DNA from: Firm-04 sp964392175
Lineage (GTDB): Bacteria > Bacillota > Clostridia > Oscillospirales > Ruminococcaceae
Direction: 5' to 3'
DNA length: 35,398 nucleotides
Assembly (NCBI GenBank): GCA_964392175.1
Contig: CAYMOJ010000019.1
Span: 1-35,398, forward strand
The position numbers were made by a program, and so were the translations under genes. A model generated the notes under the pieces. The model was not told the DNA's origin. It made no database searches and saw only the letters and a program-made list of their open reading frames with translations. Position 1 is the first letter of the stretch, and every line of letters starts with the position of its first letter. Shown in pieces: positions 32,868 to 35,398 of this stretch.

Positions 32868-34544
32868 TCAGCCTTTTCCTCCCTGAATCATATTTGCAAA
32901 CGCACTGAGCAGCGCGTTGGTATTGGCTTTCATGATATCGGTGTGGGTGCCTGCGCCCCAGTAGATAGTACCGTTTTCGATCTCCAATCCAATATAGGAC
33001 GCCGCCACACTCTGAGAGCCTTTGCCCTGCATACTATGCTGCGTAAAAACCTGTAGCGTGTACTCTCTGCCACTATAAGCTTGCAGGGCGTTATTCATGG
33101 CATTCAGAGAACCATTCCCCTCTGCCTGCACGTGGACTGACTCGCCGTTTTGCAGGAAGGTCACATCAACATGCACAGAATCCTGATCCCGTCGGAAATC
33201 AAATTCACTGACGGTCACACTGCCCTTCAGGTTCAGGTACTGCTGTGTGAAAATCTCCAAAACCTCAGGGGCTTTCAGCTCCCTGTGTTCCTTATCCGAG
33301 ATGCCCTTACACACATAACTGAGATGCTCACGCATACCGGGTGGCAGAATATACCCGTATGTCTGTTCCAGCAGATACCCGATGCCGCCTTTGCCACTTT
33401 GCGAATTGACGCGGATAACATCTGCATCATAGGTGCGGTTGATATCTCTGGGATCAATGGGAATATACGGCACATTCCAATAAGGGAGATGATTTTCCTC
33501 CCGATATTTCATACCCTTGGCAATGGCATCCTGATGGCTACCTGAAAACGCTGCAAAGACCAACGCACCTGCATAAGGCGTGCGCTCATAAACACGCATA
33601 CCCGTGCAGTGCTCATAAATCCCGGTGAGGGCAGGCATATCAGAGAAATCCAACTTGGGATCCACACCATGAGAATAGAGGTTCATCGCCAATGTAATAA
33701 TATCCACATTGCCTGTGCGCTCACCATTACCAAACAAGGTACCCTCTACGCGATCTGCGCCTGCAAGCAAGCCAAGCTCTGCATCAGCCACACCAGTGCC
33801 ACGATCATTATGAGGATGCAATGAAAGCGTCACAAACTCACGATATTTCAAATGCTTACTCATGTACTCCACCTGTGAGGCATATACATGGGGCAGGCTC
33901 ATTTCCACGGTCACGGGTAGATTAATGATCACATTGTTCTCTGCCGATGGCTGTAACACATCCAGCACAGCGTTGCAGACCTCCAATGCATAATCCGGTT
34001 CAGTTCCCGTAAAGCTTTCGGGAGAATACTCAAAGCGGAAATTGCCTTCGTACTCCTCAGCCAGCTGCTTGACCAGCTTTGCACCCTCCACAGCAATTTC
34101 CTTGATCTCCGCCTTGGATTTACGAAACACCTGCTCACGCTGCGCCACGCTCACAGAATTATAGAAATGGATGATCGCACTGGGAGCACCCTGACAGGCT
34201 TCAAATGTTTTTCGTATGATATGCTCACGGCACTGGGTCAGCACCTGCACTGTCACATCATGCGGGATCATATTACGCGCAATGAGCGTACGTAAAAATT
34301 CATATTCGGTATCGGAAGCAGCAGGGAAACCCACCTCGATCTCCTTGAATCCTACTTGCAGCAGCATTTGATAATATTCCAGCTTCTGTTCCAGACTCAT
34401 GGGAATCACAAGACTCTGATTCCCGTCACGCATATCCACACTGCACCAGATCGGCGCATGGTCAATGCGCTCTTTCCGCGTCCAATCATTACAGCACACG
34501 GGCGCAGGATAATACTCCGCACGGTATTTGGCAGCGTTCATCAT
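32868..34544 (-). CDS. leuA: 2-isopropylmalate synthase
   Basis: 558 residues, type 2 (leuA_bact/yeast-like) enzyme of about 560 residues. It condenses acetyl-CoA with 2-ketoisovalerate. Visible are APIWCSVDMRDGNQSLVIPM (catalytic Arg and Asp), the HPHNDRGTG metal site, the linker, and the C-terminal leucine-feedback domain (from about residue 420: VTVSEFDFRRDQDSVHVDVTF). The ATG overlaps the ridA stop by 4 bases (ATGA), so translation is coupled. It is the second gene of the operon. Confidence 0.96.
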   Translation of the reverse strand: MMNAAKYRAEYYPAPVCCNDWTRKERIDHAPIWCSVDMRDGNQSLVIPMSLEQKLEYYQMLLQVGFKEIEVGFPAASDTEYEFLRTLIARNMIPHDVTVQVLTQCREHIIRKTFEACQGAPSAIIHFYNSVSVAQREQVFRKSKAEIKEIAVEGAKLVKQLAEEYEGNFRFEYSPESFTGTEPDYALEVCNAVLDVLQPSAENNVIINLPVTVEMSLPHVYASQVEYMSKHLKYREFVTLSLHPHNDRGTGVADAELGLLAGADRVEGTLFGNGERTGNVDIITLAMNLYSHGVDPKLDFSDMPALTGIYEHCTGMRVYERTPYAGALVFAAFSGSHQDAIAKGMKYREENHLPYWNVPYIPIDPRDINRTYDADVIRVNSQSGKGGIGYLLEQTYGYILPPGMREHLSYVCKGISDKEHRELKAPEVLEIFTQQYLNLKGSVTVSEFDFRRDQDSVHVDVTFLQNGESVHVQAEGNGSLNAMNNALQAYSGREYTLQVFTQHSMQGKGSQSVAASYIGLEIENGTIYWGAGTHTDIMKANTNALLSAFANMIQGGKG

Positions 34545-34936
34545 ACGATATCGCCTGCCTCTCGCTGAGCGATCACTTCGATTTCCACCAGCACGTTCTT
34601 TGGCAGTGTTTTCACTGCGACGCAGGAGCGTGCCGGCTTCTCAGAAAAATACCTGCCATAAACGGCATTGAACGTGGCAAAATCTGCCATATCCTGCAAG
34701 AAGCAGGTCGTCTTGATCGTCATGGTCAGATCGCTTTGCGCTGCCCTTAGTACCGCAGCAAGATTCTTGCACACCTGCTCTGTTTGTGTCTCAATGCCCC
34801 CAGTGATCACATTGCCACTTGCAGGGTCAATGGGGATCTGCCCCGAGGTAAACACCAAATCGCCGCAAATCACTGCCTGCGCATATGGCCCAATGGCAGC
34901 GGGTGCCTGATTGGTTTGTACTTGTGTACGCATCAT
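34541..34936 (-). CDS. ridA: RidA reactive intermediate deaminase
   Basis: 131 residues from ATG 34936, which has AAAGGAGA upstream (longer frames extend through the T-box terminator). The YjgF/RidA family converts reactive 2-aminoacrylate and related enamines, made by PLP enzymes such as threonine dehydratase, to harmless keto acids. Visible are IGPYAQAVICGDLVFTSGQIPIDP, RYFSEKPARSCVAVKTLPKN and IEVIAQ. Arg103 in PARSCV corresponds to catalytic Arg105. First gene of the branched-chain operon, overlapping leuA by 4 bases. Confidence 0.96.
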   Translation of the reverse strand: MMRTQVQTNQAPAAIGPYAQAVICGDLVFTSGQIPIDPASGNVITGGIETQTEQVCKNLAAVLRAAQSDLTMTIKTTCFLQDMADFATFNAVYGRYFSEKPARSCVAVKTLPKNVLVEIEVIAQREAGDIV

Positions 34937-34984
34937 AATCTCTCCTTTGCATTTCCATTTGCTTTTTTGCTTTGGAGATTGGAT

Positions 34985-35283
34985 ACAGAAAACACCCATC
35001 TCAAAGCAATCGGACTTTGAGACGGGTGTAGATCACATACACTCGCGGTACCACTCAAATTGCGTGCTTTGCGACAGCAAAGCTTACGCCCCTCATCGAA
35101 GTCAAACAACTCCATATGCATTCACGCAGCAATCACGGGAGCCCTACTTTTTCGTATCATACATAACGATGTTCAGGTCTCCGGCTCGGAAGGGAGGGGC
35201 ACTTTGCAATCGCACACATCGGTTCGCACCATCCACCGATTCTCTGCGCTGTACGCTTACACGCCTTCTTCGTCATCGCCTCT
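34985..35283 (-). promoter_or_regulatory. T-box leader of the branched-chain amino acid operon
   Basis: Between the promoter and ridA lies a leader of about 300 nt. It contains the T-box sequence TGGTACCGCGAG at 35053-35042 and, directly after it, a terminator hairpin. The 5' part has Stem I features: an AG-bulge region (CAGAGAATCGGTGG) and pairing of GCGTAC with GTGTGC. The specifier is not settled; CTC (Leu) occurs in the 3' loop stretch near GCCCCTCCC and GTG (Val) next to CAAA. The context favours tRNA-Leu. Uncharged tRNA would stabilise the antiterminator and allow transcription of ridA-leu-ilv. Confidence 0.92.
34988..35030 (-). terminator. T-box attenuator terminator
   Basis: On the minus strand ACACCCGTCTCAAAG / CTTTGAGATGGGTGT, about 14 pairs with one mismatch, followed by TTTTC. 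It lies between the T-box and the ridA binding site and competes with the antiterminator. Confidence 0.9.
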
Positions 35284-35289
35284 GTTTGG

Positions 35290-35318
35290 ATTATATCACG
35301 GATTGCGTACTTTGTCAA
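35290..35318 (-). promoter_or_regulatory. Promoter of the branched-chain amino acid operon
   Basis: On the minus strand TTGACA (35318-35313), 17 bases, TATAAT (35295-35290). A perfect consensus, expected start near 35283. Window positions 35319-35398 hold no frame; TACAAT with a TG extension at 35353-35361 is a weak divergent promoter candidate. Confidence 0.9.
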
Positions 35319-35398
35319 GGGGTTTGCAAATTTTTTCGTAATGTTTGTGTAGTGCTACAATAGAAGTGAGACCTGAGGGTATAGAAAAAGTGATTGAG

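Noticed and set aside
34911..35363. 150-codon plus-strand frame across the T-box leader
   Set aside because: It is antisense to a structured leader with clear T-box, terminator and promoter elements, and no protein-like composition was seen.

Overview
The window looks like a chromosomal segment from a fibre-degrading anaerobic Bacillota of the Ruminococcus type, with R. flavefaciens as the closest architecture I recognise. Three large secreted proteins carry dockerin modules: an unknown Thr-repeat protein, a GH74 xyloglucanase and a double-CE12 esterase. That is the signature of a cellulosome producer. The sequence also shows strong AGGAGG-type ribosome binding sites, consensus TTGACA/TATAAT promoters with 17-base spacers, some TTG and GTG starts, a T-box leader, and a two-component acyl-CoA dehydratase activase, all typical of Clostridia. 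Taxonomy is inferred from content; I ran no search.

Layout. 1-531: end of a minus-strand operon, with the N-terminus of a Nudix hydrolase running off the left edge and a 5'-truncated DinB-like reading frame. 657-2945 (-): secreted protein with a long VDTTTT repeat and a dockerin. 3229-3541 (+): an isolated promoter-to-terminator unit of about 280 nt that may encode a 22-residue hydrophobic peptide. 3655-3728: tRNA-Val. 3800-4868 (+): two VanZ-family membrane proteins. 4999-6519 (+): HtrA-like membrane-anchored protease. 6604-7884 (-): cyclophilin lipoprotein and a DUF4190 membrane protein. 7911-8858 (-): homoserine O-acetyltransferase MetA. 8958-12176 (-): three biotin-dependent carboxyltransferase subunits that together match the 5S, 1.3S and 12S parts of a transcarboxylase. 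12345-12421: tRNA-Arg. 12509-17496 (-): TatD hydrolase and the split long-form 2-hydroxyacyl-CoA dehydratase activase.

17681-23925 (+): the plant cell-wall block, xyloglucanase GH74-dockerin then CE12-CBM13-dockerin-CBM35-CE12. 24087-26736 (+): a four-gene membrane cassette (DUF2975, small HTH regulator, DUF4173-like, DUF2809-like). 26748-27581 (-): SanA/YdcF-like protein. 27719-27782: a long imperfect palindrome. 27846-34936 (-): branched-chain amino acid operon in the order ridA-leuA-leuC-leuD-leuB-ilvB-ilvN, driven by a consensus promoter at 35290-35318 through a T-box leader with its own terminator.

How the parts work together. The leu operon holds all the leucine-specific enzymes, both acetolactate synthase subunits, and RidA, which removes reactive enamines made by PLP enzymes. 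The cell-wall block cuts xyloglucan and deacetylates pectin or hemicellulose, and the dockerins would attach both enzymes to a scaffoldin encoded elsewhere. The transcarboxylase-like genes lack a membrane decarboxylase subunit in this window, so they may move CO2 between acyl-CoA and keto acid rather than pump sodium.
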